Shown here piece after piece: positions 47,957 to 59,636 of a stretch of DNA of 64,000 nt. The notes under the pieces were generated by a model, which was given only the letters and a program-made list of their open reading frames with translations, made no database searches and was not told where the DNA came from. The first letter of the stretch is position 1. Every line of letters begins with the position of its first letter. The translations under genes and the position numbers were made by a program. Source of the stretch: Mactromeris polynyma (taxonomy: Eukaryota; Mollusca; Bivalvia; Venerida; Mactridae); assembly GCA_032209605.1 (NCBI GenBank), contig JASFXZ010000027.1:7645372-7709371 (forward strand). Direction: 5' to 3'.

Positions 47957-48066
47957 AAACTCATTTACAACTCATATACAACTCATTTACAATTCCTATA
48001 CAACTCATATACAACTCATATACACTTCATATACACCTCATATACAACTCATATACAACTCACATA
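47957..48066. repeat. 12-bp tandem repeat, ~9 copies
   Basis: CAACTCATATAC and close variants (CATTTAC, CTTCATATAC). Lies between the CRE foldback element and the next foldback element. Confidence 0.9.
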
Positions 48067-48074
48067 ATAGTTTT

Positions 48075-48313
48075 AACGGGAAAGAAATAAAAATGGCGTC
48101 GCCCTCGCGTATTTGTTGAAGACTGTAAGAAACTGTCGGAAGAAGAACTGAAGCATTTAGGCCTGGAAACGATTGGAGACAGTTTCTTAGTCGTCAACAA
48201 TTTTTTTTTAAAGTTATAATATAACTCTCCGAATTGTATTGAGTTAAGAAGAGTGGCGAGTTGCGAGGAGGCCTGTTGCGAGGGCGACGCCGTTTTTATT
48301 TCTTGCCGCTTTC
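48075..48313. mobile_element. Foldback element enclosing a SAM-like reading frame
   Basis: Left GAAAGAAATAAAAATGGCGT then CGCCCTCGCG; right reads as its inverse (GGCAAGAAATAAAAACGGCG then TCGCCCTCGC). About 35-bp ends surround roughly 170 bp with a protein-like frame on the plus strand. It may be an inverted duplication of a gene's 5' end or a MITE. Confidence 0.65.
48115..48219 (+). pseudogene. Short SAM-domain-like fragment
   Basis: Reads VEDCKKLSEEELKHLGLETI then GDSFLVVNN and runs to TAA at 48217. LSEEELKHLGLETIGD resembles the helix pair of SAM domains (L.EEDLKELG...LG). The only upstream ATG (48093) is in a different frame and meets a stop, so as it stands this is a broken or partial piece. 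Confidence 0.4.
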
Positions 48314-48379
48314 GTAATCAATGACCACGCGTGCGCTTTTCCGGTGTCGAGGTAGAATATCTCCCCGCTAAAACTATCC

Positions 48380-48740
48380 ACTACATAACAAAGTTTGCAC
48401 GTAATATAATAAAGTTACGACATAATATAATAAAAATAATCAACTACATAATATTATAAAGTATGGACATAATATAATAATATGTGTACAAAATATAATT
48501 AAGTAAAGAAATAATATAATAATGGATGTACACACTATAATTAAATATGTAGGGGCCGGCCTACACAATATGATAAAGGATGCACATCACGTAATAAATG
48601 GTCTACAAGATATAAAGACGCATCTACATTATATAATAAAAACTGTCAGAATATAAGTACAGAAGCACACCATATCATGATATACTGACATAATGTAAAT
48701 ATGTTTCCACATCATATAAAGAACTTTGCACATAATGTAA
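48380..48740. repeat. Irregular AT-rich repeat tract (CATAATATAATAA-type)
   Basis: Many copies of ATAATATAATAA separated by 10-25 bp of variable sequence. No coding content. Boundaries approximate. Confidence 0.6.
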
Positions 48741-50184
48741 TATAAAACAAACATAATAATAGAGTTTCATGACTACATAAGACAGTGCCGGGGCTCCATA
48801 AATATCTGTGTGTTACATGACATTAAGTGACCTTGTGTTATTTGATCACTATACATACTTACAGTGTAGTGACAAACACAATCAGTGGAACGGTAATAAA
48901 AAGTCTTACTTCAAATTAACAGATACATATATGGATTTACAAATTACTTCGTTTTACTTTACGCCTACATATCGCATGAGTTGGCACCAGGTAAGAATAT
49001 AAGGATTGTTTACGAGAATGGTCTTAACCACAACTCGATATAAAATAGAACAAGGAAAATTACCTGTTTTCTTCCTTAAAATATGATAACAAAACGCGTA
49101 TATTAGGAAACCACCGTATACTTAGTTGTATCTATTTTTGTTCAACTCTTCAAACGCTCTGCTAGCCAGGCGTAAAATCAAAGTTTAAACATATTGGAAT
49201 TCGGTTTGAGTGATTAAACAAGCAAATAGACAATTACGTATATCTAAGTTATGGTGGCATATTTCTGCCACCAGTTAACTACCTAATTAACTAGATAATT
49301 ATGTGGTTAACTAGATAAGTATCGGGATAAATGTTCATACTAGATACATATCTTTACACGAACAATTGTCTGATAGTGCCCACAACTGTTTATCTAGTTT
49401 CTTTAACGTTATCTAGTTAATTAAGTTGTTAACTGGTGGCAGAAACATGCTACCATACTAAGTGTATATTTATGTACATATTATTGTACAGTAAAACCTC
49501 AATAATAAGACCAACCTTGGGACCATTGAAAACTGATCTTAATATTGAGGTGGTCTTAAATATTGAGGTTGAAGAAAGAGCGGAACAATCAAAATGTTCT
49601 TTACAAGTGTGGTCGTAGTATTGAGGTGGTCATTAAGTGAGGTTTTACTGTATAATGTTTTAGATCTTTTGTCTGATTCGACACACGTTTGTCGAAATGT
49701 TATTGACGTATCCTGAATGCCCCGGCCAATATAACTATACATTTTGTATCAATTGTACAAGTATGACGCGTAGGAAAAATATTCCTCTGTGGTACATGGT
49801 ACATTTCCATTTATTGTGAAATGTACTAATAGTTTGAACAGGTTTTCCAATTCAATTAATATAAAATACAGTCATCGATTTAATACATTATTTCTTGTAC
49901 AAACTTGTTCCAAAATTATTGACAATGTAAATTATAAGGGCAAGGAAAGAGATGCAAACTTCATATAATGTCACATAATACATGCAATTAATTGCTTTCA
50001 ATATGCAAAACATCAATGTGTCAGCATTAATATGTCGATGTCAGGGTCTATTAGAAGTGCGTCCGTTTGTCAGACCCAGAACAAACATCACTTTCATACG
50101 GTTCCAGGAAAATTGTTATTCAATACATCAACTATTCTTTCTTCTCATTGATCTGTTTTGCAGTCTCTATTGGTCGCATTTATC
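48741..50184. other. Intergenic; only MITE A copy 5 recognised
   Basis: A 49250-49440 segment has inverted, palindrome-like ends (CTGCCACCAGTTAACTACC and TTAACTGGTGGCAGAAACAT), which suggests another small foldback element of about 190 bp. Nothing else recognised. Confidence 0.45.
49489..49650. mobile_element. MITE family A copy 5, both ends intact
   Basis: CAGTAAAACCTCAATAATAA at the left and GAGGTTTTACTG at the right, flanked by TA at 49487-49488 and 49651-49652. It is one of the two best-preserved copies and useful as a family reference. Confidence 0.85.
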
Positions 50185-50270
50185 GCAGGAATTGGTCACG
50201 AGTTCACTCCCTTTATCCCATCTAGAGGTCTTGGAAGGATAAGTGGAGAGAACTCGTGACAATTCTCTTT
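50185..50270. mobile_element. MITE family C copy 5, short
   Basis: GCAGGAATTGGTCACGAGTT, CACTCCCTTTATCCCATCTA and the inverse GGATAAGTGGAGAGAACTCG then TGACAATTCTC. The loop is shorter than in copy 1. Confidence 0.7.
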
Positions 50271-50539
50271 GCATTTTTATAAACTCCGGATCTGTATAGG
50301 GACTCCTGGCCGTATGAATGTGGCATTCACGGTCGTATTGATCCAAACTATGGATTAAGTATTTGGATACTATGCAACCCGACTGGTTTGTGGGGTTTCA
50401 ATGGTTGGACGGTGACTGTGTAAAGGACCTGTTTGTGAAATGTGTATACATGTAATTCAAATTTTCAGTAGGATCAATTTCAAATATCAAGTTAACTTCA
50501 AATATCAAGTTAACTGGACAACCGAAACAGTATGATCGA

Positions 50540-50757
50540 CATGTACAGCGGTTGGCTCCTGATTCGGAGGTCGTTGGATCTAGCGTGGTTGAACCGCGAT
50601 CTAAACAGATCCTGAATATGCACGAGTTGGGGTCGAGAGAAGTACAGAGCCTGTATCCGTTCTGAATAGGCATGGCTACTGATTTGTAATCCAGGAAGCA
50701 GCCGTTGAAAGTGATTCGTATGATTTGTGAATTGTTTCATAATCGATGTAATAAACA
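50540..50757 (+). mobile_element. SINE of the same family as 28985-29195
   Basis: GGTTGGCTCCTGATTCGGAG near the head. The body has TACTGATTTGTAATCCAGGA and AGCAGCCGTTGAAAGTGATT, ending TTCATAATCGATGTAATAAA. MITE B copy 2 starts immediately after the tail. Confidence 0.55.
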
Positions 50758-50888
50758 GTCGGACCTCGTTTATTCGACAACCTTCTATCCGAATAGTCGA
50801 AATCGTCCGAAATAAATATCAAATCCCGTTGTATCTTCTTATGCACATCGAATTGAAAGGGGCTATTCAAAACCATGTATTATTCGCC
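50756..50888. mobile_element. MITE family B copy 2, inverted and truncated
   Basis: Begins CAGTCGGACCTCGTTTATTC and then follows the reverse-complement order of copy 1 (CAACCTTCTATCCGAATA, CCGAAATAAATATCA, TTGAAAGGGGCTA), stopping near 50888 without its other terminus. It abuts the tail of a SINE-like element at about 50755. Confidence 0.75.
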
Positions 50889-52540
50889 TTGTTTTTGTTT
50901 TTCGAAAAAGGGTTCTACTTTCTAAAAATAAAGTTCGATTTTCAATAGTGGGATTGCTCTTGTATCGTCGTTTGCATTTAAAAAAATGGTTTGGCACGTT
51001 TGAAGTTCTCATCGAACCATGACGAACGTCTTACTTTATTTTTCCTAGCTGTATTAATCTTAATAGTTTTCCCATTTAATTGAAAGGAAGTATGGTACAC
51101 AAGTTTTGAAAACTCTTCGATAGTTGTGTTTATATCGGATTCCCCTAAGGTAAGATTTTCTGATAATTGATCAAAAATATGTTTTTCTGCGTAGCTGTAT
51201 TACATTGATTTTGACCTACATGTTTAACCAACCAAATGTGGTCCTGGAAGCGGGCTTTTTAAAATCTGACCAATTATATTTTCACCCATAGGGCACCAAA
51301 CGGGGTATTTGTTCACCCAAGAGGCACCAAACGGGGTTTTCGTAAAATGTGCGTTCGTTATAGCAGTTCCAAATTCGCCGGAAGTAGTTATTATGTTTAA
51401 GCCTGTATAAAATGACCCTGATAAGACGGATCCATGATTGTAGTATTTATAGATCCGAGTTCTTTTTTGTAAGGATTTATTTTTTAAGTTCATTTAACAT
51501 ACCAGAATACATCATTCTATCTACACCGTTTATCTTTTTTAAAAGATGTTTCTTGTTTCTCATGAAGTGTCTCATGGAATAATTAATAATAATTAATAAT
51601 AAAGTAGATGAAAAATGAAACAAAATGATAACTGCAAAAATATAATGAAATCCTTAAATTAAACATAATAATATCATTATTTGTATTGGTCATAGTGACT
51701 CTATAAAGTTCAGTAAAAATATTTGCATCGTAAAAGAAAATAGCAAAATTCTCCCGGATATGTATTTAATGCGTCGCAACATTATACCTGCATTGAATCT
51801 TAATTTCGACATTGTAAACTATACAAACTTGATTGATAAAACATGCAGATATACGACACCAACGTATTTTTCCTCATGCATTATCGTCACAAAATGAATA
51901 GACTATAAATTACTTTAGATCTTGACCTACAGTCCATTATTAAATAAATATAGAAAATACAGCGAATCTTGCACAAAATAATTGCGCTGTGTAGAAAATG
52001 TATTAGATATCTTCATTTTTTTCTAAATTTTATTTCATATTTTAATAATTTCACTGAATACGGTGTACTCGTATGTCAATTTCAAGCAAATCTTTTCAAC
52101 GAATCTTTGAAATAGTTAGAAACATAGCTGCAACTATTTTAAAGTATGGGTATGCCGCGACGTTAAAGTCCATACAATATGACAACCTATACACATGGTA
52201 TACGGTGTGTTTTCAAAACTCCATAATAGAAAACTGTGCAACATTTCAAAATGTTTTTCATAGAGGCAAATAATTAAGTAATGTTCTCGGGTAAAAAAAA
52301 TGAATTGTGATTTCTGTGCCCAGTAAGCATTTTTTCTGTGCTCAAAGCCAAATGTCTCTGACGCAATTAAATGTCACTGTGAGCTTTATTCAGCCAGTCA
52401 TGTCCAATATGGGCAAGTGGCGTTTAACGTACAAGGATAATACAAAATGTACATGTAATAATAATCATCATCATCATTCACAATGCATAACAAATAAAAG
52501 AACCGTTGAATGCAAGAATATGAACACAGACGATAGTACG
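50889..52540. other. Intergenic; dispersed repeat only
   Basis: 51600-51760 shares AATGAAATCCTTAAATTAAA and ATATCATTATTTGT with 4600-4780. No coding frame recognised. Confidence 0.4.
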
Positions 52541-52542
52541 TA

Positions 52543-52624
52543 TGACGTCAGTTAATCATACGCCAGTAATAATTAACCGTTCGGACGTCATGACGTCGTT
52601 GCTATTAGAGATTTTATGACGTCA
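52543..52624 (+). promoter_or_regulatory. Cluster of four CRE-type sites
   Basis: TGACGTCA at 52543 and 52617 are exact; GGACGTCA at 52583 and TGACGTCG at 52591 each differ at one end base. Four sites in 82 bp, in AT-rich DNA where CpG is scarce, is unlikely by chance. A candidate first exon begins about 50 bp downstream. No inverted-repeat ends were seen, unlike the CRE-bearing MITE at 47612. Confidence 0.55.
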
Positions 52625-52677
52625 TAGAGTTAGCGCTGTGAAAGGACATTGTACGGAACAGACAACCGCTAGAAATT

Positions 52678-52709
52678 ATGAAAACAAACATAGCTTCAGA
52701 CGATGTCTG
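52678..52709 (+). CDS. Candidate first coding exon (10 codons) after the CRE cluster
   Basis: ATG, then KTNIASDDV and two bases before donor GTGAGA. If joined to the AG at 54874-54875 it continues in frame into the exon at 54883. The joining is speculative because the acceptor tract is not pyrimidine-rich. Confidence 0.25.
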
Positions 52710-52724
52710 GTGAGATAATTAAAA

Positions 52725-54860
52725 TGATTTAAGATATATATTTTCACAAATACATTATTATTCTATTGTACGTATAATGGTTGTGTGGTATATGCTACAT
52801 GGATATAAGCTATAAGTAGTGTATCGCATTTATAAACAGACACAAAGTGGTTTTAATTTGTTTAGTCCTTAAAAAAATATGTTTGTTTCCGGTTTCATGC
52901 CGAAAAAAGTAGGGTAGGTAGGTCGGAAAATAATTTTTGTTCAGATTTTTCAAACGAAGCTGATTAAACATACATTTAAATGAATATATGTTAAAAGACA
53001 AATCCCCTTTCCCTTTTAACATGGATAATGTTTCATTAAGGTGACTATAACGCTCTTTAGCTGAAATACTCGTAAAACGTTTAATAACTGGGCAGGAATA
53101 TGAACCTAAAGAAAAATTCACATAAAGAAACTTTACCAAAAGGAACAAAAATGTTATCACGATCTAGGGTCGGGGCAAAACAATATGGTAGGTCGGGAAA
53201 CCTGATACAAAAATATTTTACGCCTTATTTTAACATAGAATTCTCAGTTTAATGTCTGGTTTACTCTTGTTTGTTCATGGACATGAACATCTGGGTATCA
53301 GTCGGATATCGGTATCTGTGTTTTCCAGGCACCATACAGCACAGTAATAGGTCAAGGTAACTTAAGCAAGAGGCCCCTACTATTGAAAACTCCTTAATGT
53401 GCTTCTGTATACTCTAGAAAAGGGGGTGACATTTTTTATCACTTACATATTTATTATTTTTCTTGTTGTTATCATAATTACATTATTTGTAAGTTTTACA
53501 CAAATACTGCAATATTCTTAATTAGTGCGTATACATTTATATAAAGGGATTCACTGATGGCAATATATCATTATTGTTTGCATTAATAATGTTACATTAA
53601 ATAGATATAAGACATTACTATTGCAGAAACAATAATTTTGTGTGTCTATAACATTCAAAACATGACCAAGTAGTCCATCAAATTAAAAAATTGTAGCATA
53701 TCAGAAATATAGAATACAAATACAATTCCATTGTCAATGTATGTGTATGTATATATATGTTTTTGTTTTATTACGAAAACATGCAGTTTCAACTGGCACT
53801 GACAGAAAAATTCAAATCTTCATTTCTCAATTAAAACCTTTTTTCTTATTTTGATGAGATTGGGTTATAAATAGTTACTTTTCCTTTTTTAACTTCCTGC
53901 CATATGTGCAATACCTTTTAAATCACCGATCCCTTACTGATATCATGCTGGGAGATAAGGGACCTGAATTTGTTGGCACTGTGCCCGAATCCAGGTATTT
54001 AAAATAGGTCGTCCGAAGTAAGAAGAATTCGTAGTTCATGGAAATCGTAAATGTATTTATTGTCGCCGCACGGAAAGTTTATTTTTAGATTCCCTCATGT
54101 GGTGCACGATTTCAGAAAATGCTCAGTTAGCACCGTTTATTTTCGGAAATTGCTCAAGAAAAATCAAATAATCGAAAAGCGGTCCCGTCGAAAAGTATGA
54201 CTTTCTAATTTGGGCGAAATATTTACCGTTTGCGAATGTTTTATTCCACTCAATTTCTATGATAAACGCGGTTTAAAGCAATGTATGTGATAACCATGCA
54301 ATCACTTTCGTTTTCGGGTCGATTATACGATAAAATCCGTACCGTACGGTCCGTAATACCGCCCGCTCCGTATTTTACGAGGAATGAAAATTATTATAGT
54401 AAATTCAGAATACTATTATTTTCGCAAGTATATACTGATGGTTTATGTCTCATAGTCTGTGCTATGACTATTCACATACAATTTACCTCACTGTATGTTT
54501 AGTTTATGTTTCATTTGTGACCTAGTTTTTATGTACAGCCGACTGTTTGAAACATGTATTGCTTTTTGCACTTGATTGACTTGTGTTTGGGAGTATACAT
54601 TGTCTTCATCTTTCAATTTGAATAATTAATAATTGATAGTGAGATGTTTGTTTAAACTTGAATAACAAGAATAAAATAGACAAGAAATAAGATAACAGTG
54701 CTACATTGAATCATCCCACAAGCTCAATTAGGAATGATTTGTAGACTATTAAAAGCAATTTCAAAGAAACACTAAAAAGGATTACATTGAAATAACAAAG
54801 TCCTATGCTATATAATATTGGGGATTGGGGGGACAAACTGCACTAAATATTTGTTGATCG
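52725..54860 (+). other. Repeat-containing stretch; nothing coding recognised
   Basis: 52870-52930 carries GTTTCCGGTTTCATGCCGAA then AGTAGGGTAGGTAGGTCGGA, related to 17620-17680; a mirrored piece (GGTAGGTCGGGAAACCTGAT) is at 53180-53210. So 52860-53220 may be one element of about 360 bp with inverted ends. The rest is unremarkable. Confidence 0.4.
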
Positions 54861-54882
54861 CGTGCTGTGATGTAGCCCCCAA

Positions 54883-55014
54883 ATGACTGAAACCGACTGG
54901 TTCCAAAATTGGCTCAAGAAAAAAAGCCAGCGCAAGACAAGAATGCCAAATTCATCTAGTGAGCAAAAGACGAGACTTCCAGTTGATCGGAAGTTGATTA
55001 GGTGGTTGAAGAAG
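54883..55014 (+). CDS. Candidate coding exon of an unrecognised gene
   Basis: 44 codons from ATG: MTETDWFQNWLKKKSQRKTR, then MPNSSSEQKTRLPVDRKLIR and WLKK, ending at strong donor GTAGGT in phase 0. Lys/Arg-rich with protein-like composition. WFQN recalls a homeodomain helix but the rest does not fit one. No following exon found in the window with confidence. Confidence 0.4.
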
Positions 55015-55149
55015 GTAGGTATTTAATGATGATGAGATAGTCATGACCTTTACTTGAACAATAAAACTGAGAAATCTTGCTTAATTATAATGGTTATCCA
55101 TAAAACAACATTTAAAATAAGGATTTTAAGTTGTTAATCCTGTTCAAAA

Positions 55150-55235
55150 CATTGCGACAGGTAAGAAATTGTTGTGACAGGTAAAACATTATTGCAACAG
55201 GTAAAACATTGTTGCGACGGGTAAAAAATGTGTCT
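55150..55235. repeat. ~20-bp tandem repeat, four copies
   Basis: ATTGCGACAGGTAAGAAATT and three variants (GTGACAGGTAAAACATT, GCAACAGGTAAAACATT, GCGACGGGTAAAAAATG). Each copy contains a splice-donor-like CAGGTAA. Confidence 0.8.
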
Positions 55236-57350
55236 TTGCCTGTCGTTATGTCCTGTGAAGAGAAAGTATTCGCGTTGACTGTTTTACCTGTATTTCACAT
55301 GTGCTATTGAAATTTTCTTGAAGTGGGCAGTTCATAATTATAATATTATATGATATAGTCATCGCTGATAATTTCTCCTTGCATGTACTAACGGAGAAGA
55401 AACTGCAGTAAGAAGGAATTTGTTACGGTGATACGCTGTTTATTCATAGTTTAGGGTGGTGCCAGCAACTACAGTTTTCAGCTTCATACTGATACCATAA
55501 TATACTCTTTTTTTTCGCTCGCTCGCCCCATTTTTTTGGGGAAAAAATCCGAAGAACAAACAAATAATTTGTTGTGGCCTAATAATAATTAAAATTGCAT
55601 TCTTTGAATCTTTTACATAACAAATTATAACAAATAGAAGTGATGCGTTAACTGTATGAAATAAATATTTAGATAAAAGTAGTGCGTATTCTAAGCTTAT
55701 TGTTTACATACGTATGGATCAGAAAAGAAAATGTGTTCCGGTGATAAATTTTGAGTGTCATGATAGTCTGAGATAATTATTTAGAAACTTAATGAGAATT
55801 TATGTAAAAGATTCAAAGAATGTAATTTTAAATATTATTATTTTAGTGAACAAAGACCTTGCTATATACAGAGAAGTTGGAACCGGGTCTGTAAACAGAT
55901 TAATATTTTTTGTTTACGTGTTTGATACTACTAAAATGGAGTGTAATACTTTAGTTACATGTTTTTTGTACAAAAGAATGTAAATAACAAAATATCATTC
56001 AATTCTTTAGCGGCGACCTTTGATGCTTTGCATCAATGATTTTCTTGTATACTACACACACAGGTATTAAAGGATCCAATTCGGTAATTCGGTTAGTGAC
56101 CCCAACGACCGTTGTGTACCTGTACATAAGGGTATATGAAATCTGGGTTTTTGTTGACGCACAAACCCGAAAGCTCACGAAACCGAAAGTTCGTGAACTT
56201 AACAACACATGTATGCACAGCTCACCATGATGTACTGAAATGGTTGTTATCTTTTGTTTTCATTAAAACTGCGTATCAGATTTGTACTAGATGTGGATAA
56301 TCATGATCAATGATCGACCTATGAGTAGATAAACAATATATTAAGAGTACAGTGAGCCGTATGCTAACGATGATATTACATGGTTGGATGATAAAATTCT
56401 GTCTAGTTCATCTATGGTCTAGTTAATCTGGTCACTCTTCGAATTTGTAGGTTTGAAAACCCTATAGAGGTGTTCCGAATATCGACTATAGTTTAACCGT
56501 ACTAAATCGATGGTTGAGCCATAGTTGATGTTGACTCCTGAGTAATTTCCAAATATGTGATAATTGAGAAAATACCAAGAGAATTTGCATGTGACAACCA
56601 CTTTTTCTCTAACTTACTGAGCCAAATGCCCACATGAGCTGAATGAATAAGTTATTATTTTTATATCTGATTAGTTTATCATCGTTTACGTTATATTCCC
56701 TATAAACTTTAAGGAATTTTGCCAATCAAACGGCCCGACAATTCAGAACAAGGGAGGTAAATATTGTAGATGTGGGAACTACCTTTTAAGAGTTTACAAT
56801 AGAAAATGCGGTCTAAGTAGGACTTTGGTTTAATTCAAACAGTTCATATCACGTTGGAAATAAACTATGGACGTAGAGTCAAAATTTAAATTAAATATAA
56901 GGACGAGTGATTATCCGAATGACGCGAGTTCGAGCCCCGAGTTGAGCAAGATATGATAATGAACTTAAAAATCAATGCATTTGATACCAGTTTTTGGTTA
57001 GTAACTCAGGAAGCAGTAAGTTGTACGCCATGTCCAACTTTCATTACGGTTGACAAGGGAGACAAATCGATCAATTAAATTTCTGGTTGTCTGTCCTGAC
57101 CAAAATTACCAGTCTTATATGTTTTACAACCGATTAATCTGATAAGAGATAAGACCCCATGCTGGGAGATACAATAAAATATATCTACCCAGTATCTACC
57201 CAGTCTTGTAATTCAGTGTGGGTGATAAATCCGAATGCAGAGATATACAAGCTGTTAATTAACATCGAGTGCGCTTTAAGGGAAGAATTTGGGGGAAATA
57301 TGACTTTTTATAGAAAAGCCTAGAGATAAAATATTGGTGTGGTTAATTTA
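55236..57350. other. No gene recognised
   Basis: Short frames only. 55500-55570 has a T-rich stretch and CGCTCGCTCGCCCC. 56900-57010 has CGCGAGTTCGAGCCCCGAG and TAACTCAGGAAGCAGTAAG, resembling the SINE at 28985, as a decayed fragment. Confidence 0.4.
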
Positions 57351-57589
57351 AGGGTGACATATATATATATTTATTTCGGCATTGAGTATACATGTACATG
57401 GATAATTAAGACATGATATAATATTAAAACAATAAATATAACATGCGCATAATATCCATGCCATACACACTAACACCTAGGATAGCACAAAAAAGAGTAA
57501 ACTCTTATTTCCATTGTGGTCCTACGTGTTGATGGCATGACACAGAGAGGCATTAAAAATCTAATTATATGCATATATGTAATTATTTA

Positions 57590-57775
57590 TTACGCTATAT
57601 TGTATAACGTTAATATCTTAACGTATCATGTGATATTTTGATGTTTTATTGTAATGTCTAGTCTCTTATAACTCTTATTAAAAGTGGCTATATACTAAAA
57701 GTTGGTTCTGTTTTTATGTTATTGTAAAATGTATGTACATGTATATAGATGAGACGAAAATAAAGATTAAAATAT
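57590..57775 (+). mobile_element. Possible LINE 3'-tail remnant
   Basis: ACATGTATATAGATGAGACG then AAAATAAAGATTAAAA looks like a LINE 3' end on the plus strand, just outside the minus-strand RT fragment. Tentative. Confidence 0.3.
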
Positions 57776-57932
57776 CACAGAACAAGAAAATAAATATATC
57801 ACAAACTGCCACATACCCAATTACATTATCACAAGATTATATTTAATGAAAGACAATTATAACTAAACTATCACAGATTACTGTATCTCATTACATACAA
57901 TCCGATTTAAAACATTAAAAACACTAAAGACA

Positions 57933-58919
57933 TTAAGTTTGAATATTTAAAAAGTGTAGTTTTAAAGCATCCTTAAAAGCTGAAAAGGAGTCGATGTTAA
58001 CAATACAATGAGGTAATTTATTCCACAGAGAACATCCTATGAAGCAAAATGATTTTATTCCAAAACTTTTGACTTTTGGGACAGCGAAAGCACCTTTTGA
58101 ACTTAACCTTGTCTTATAACTGTGAATACTGTCTTGAGAAATAAAATGTTCTCCCATGTAAGATGGTGCTAATCCATTTTTAATTTTAAAAACATGACAT
58201 AGAATAATTTGGTCGACTCGTTTATGGACAGGTAACCAGTTGACAGTTTTAAAATGGTCAATATTTACATGACTTCTGCAGTCCAATCCAATTACAAATC
58301 TCAGTAATTTATTTTGAGTTGTTTGGAATTTATTTCTGAGAGATTGAGACATGCTATAATACCATATAGAACAGGCATAGTCAAAGTGACACTGAATTAG
58401 TGACAGAACAATTAAACGTTTGGTGTGTTGAGTTAGATATTCTTTTTTACGGTATAAAAACTTCAGTCTGGCATTAGCCTTTTTGAGGATTGAACATGCC
58501 AAAGTATCAAAAGACAGAGTTTGATCTAGAGTAACACCCAGGTATTTAACAGAAGATGTAGACTTAATAGTTGAATCATTGCATTTAACATCAAGATTAG
58601 TAGTTGACTTTAGTTTGTGTTTTGAACCAAATAAAATAGATTCAGTTTTACCTAGATGTAGGGACAATTTATTGTCAATCAGCCATTGATTAACAAGAGC
58701 AATGTCTTCTGATAACAATTTCTCAACATGAGACTTATCTTTACCTGAAACAAGAATAGCTGAGTCATCAGCATAAAGCAGAAGTTTATTTTTGACTATG
58801 GCTGGCATGTCATTGACATATATTAAAAATAAAAGCGGTCCAAGTACAGACCCTTGTGGTACACCACATGTAATAGACGCACTTTTAGAATGTGTCCCAG
58901 ACAATAAATCGACTTTTAA
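57933..58919 (-). pseudogene. 5'-truncated non-LTR retrotransposon, reverse transcriptase C-terminal part
   Basis: Open for over 320 residues with ITCGVPQGSVLGPLLFLIYV then NDMP, the catalytic YADDSAILV, VKYLGVTLDQ, HFDYACSIWYYS, a thumb/C-terminal region with NWLPVHKRVDQIILCHVF, NGLAPSYM and SLWNKLPHCI, and stop at 57933. The LPVHKR...NGLAPSY...LWN.LP tail is typical of LINEs of the CR1/L2/Jockey group. The N-terminal fingers and endonuclease are missing: the frame meets a stop near 58940. No in-frame stops or shifts inside, so it is fairly young. The frame has no ATG at its start. Confidence 0.88.
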
Positions 58920-58940
58920 TCTGTAAAGGTGTGCAATTAA

Positions 58941-59636
58941 ACAAAATTAAATAAAGTGTTACAAAGAAAACCTTGATTACAATGAGTACATGTATAATTA
59001 TTTGGATGCTATTGTTTAACCTTATACTTAAAAGTGAAAATAATTCTATAGATAATGCAATTGTTTAGACAAACAAGTTTTAATAACAGTAAAACTTGAT
59101 TACAATAAATAGAATGTTTGCGATGATATTGTTGAATTTTATACTTTAAAGTGAAACTTATTAGATTAAACTATTAGTAATGTAGTGCAGATGTTGCAAT
59201 TATTTAGACCAATAACCTGCATAACTTATTGATATTCATTTTATAAGTTTTAGATTGTTTATGTAAAATTAAAGACTGACACCTGCCAATTAAACATTCT
59301 GGTGATACCTGGTGTCATATGTGTGAACGACAACATTATCTCTAAGGTGGTGACCAATTAACGATTTCTAGCAGGTGGGGTAATTGATAGTTTGTAATGT
59401 ACTTTCACTAAATATAAGTCGGCGGTATCCTGATTTTTCTTTTTGTCTGAGCAGCACTGTATTTCGCTATTATATATTGAGGAGTTAATATACTAGCACC
59501 AATTAGGTTTTTTCTGCAAAAATGTACTTTCTCTTTAAAACACAGTAAACTCTCATGGAGTGTAGTCTATACATTTACTAGTTCATTTATATAACGAATG
59601 ATTCAAACTAATTTATGAATCCGACTGTATAATGAT
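58941..59636. other. Intergenic; nothing recognised
   Basis: AT-rich sequence between the RT fragment and the 28-bp satellite. There is a diverged pair of CTTGATTACAAT...AATTATTTGGATGCTATTGTT-like stretches near 58970-59160. Confidence 0.4.

Noticed and set aside
54883..54930. Homeobox exon, because of WFQN followed by basic residues
   Set aside because: The residues before and after do not match homeodomain helix 3 (no WFQNRR) and the exon lacks the rest of the domain.
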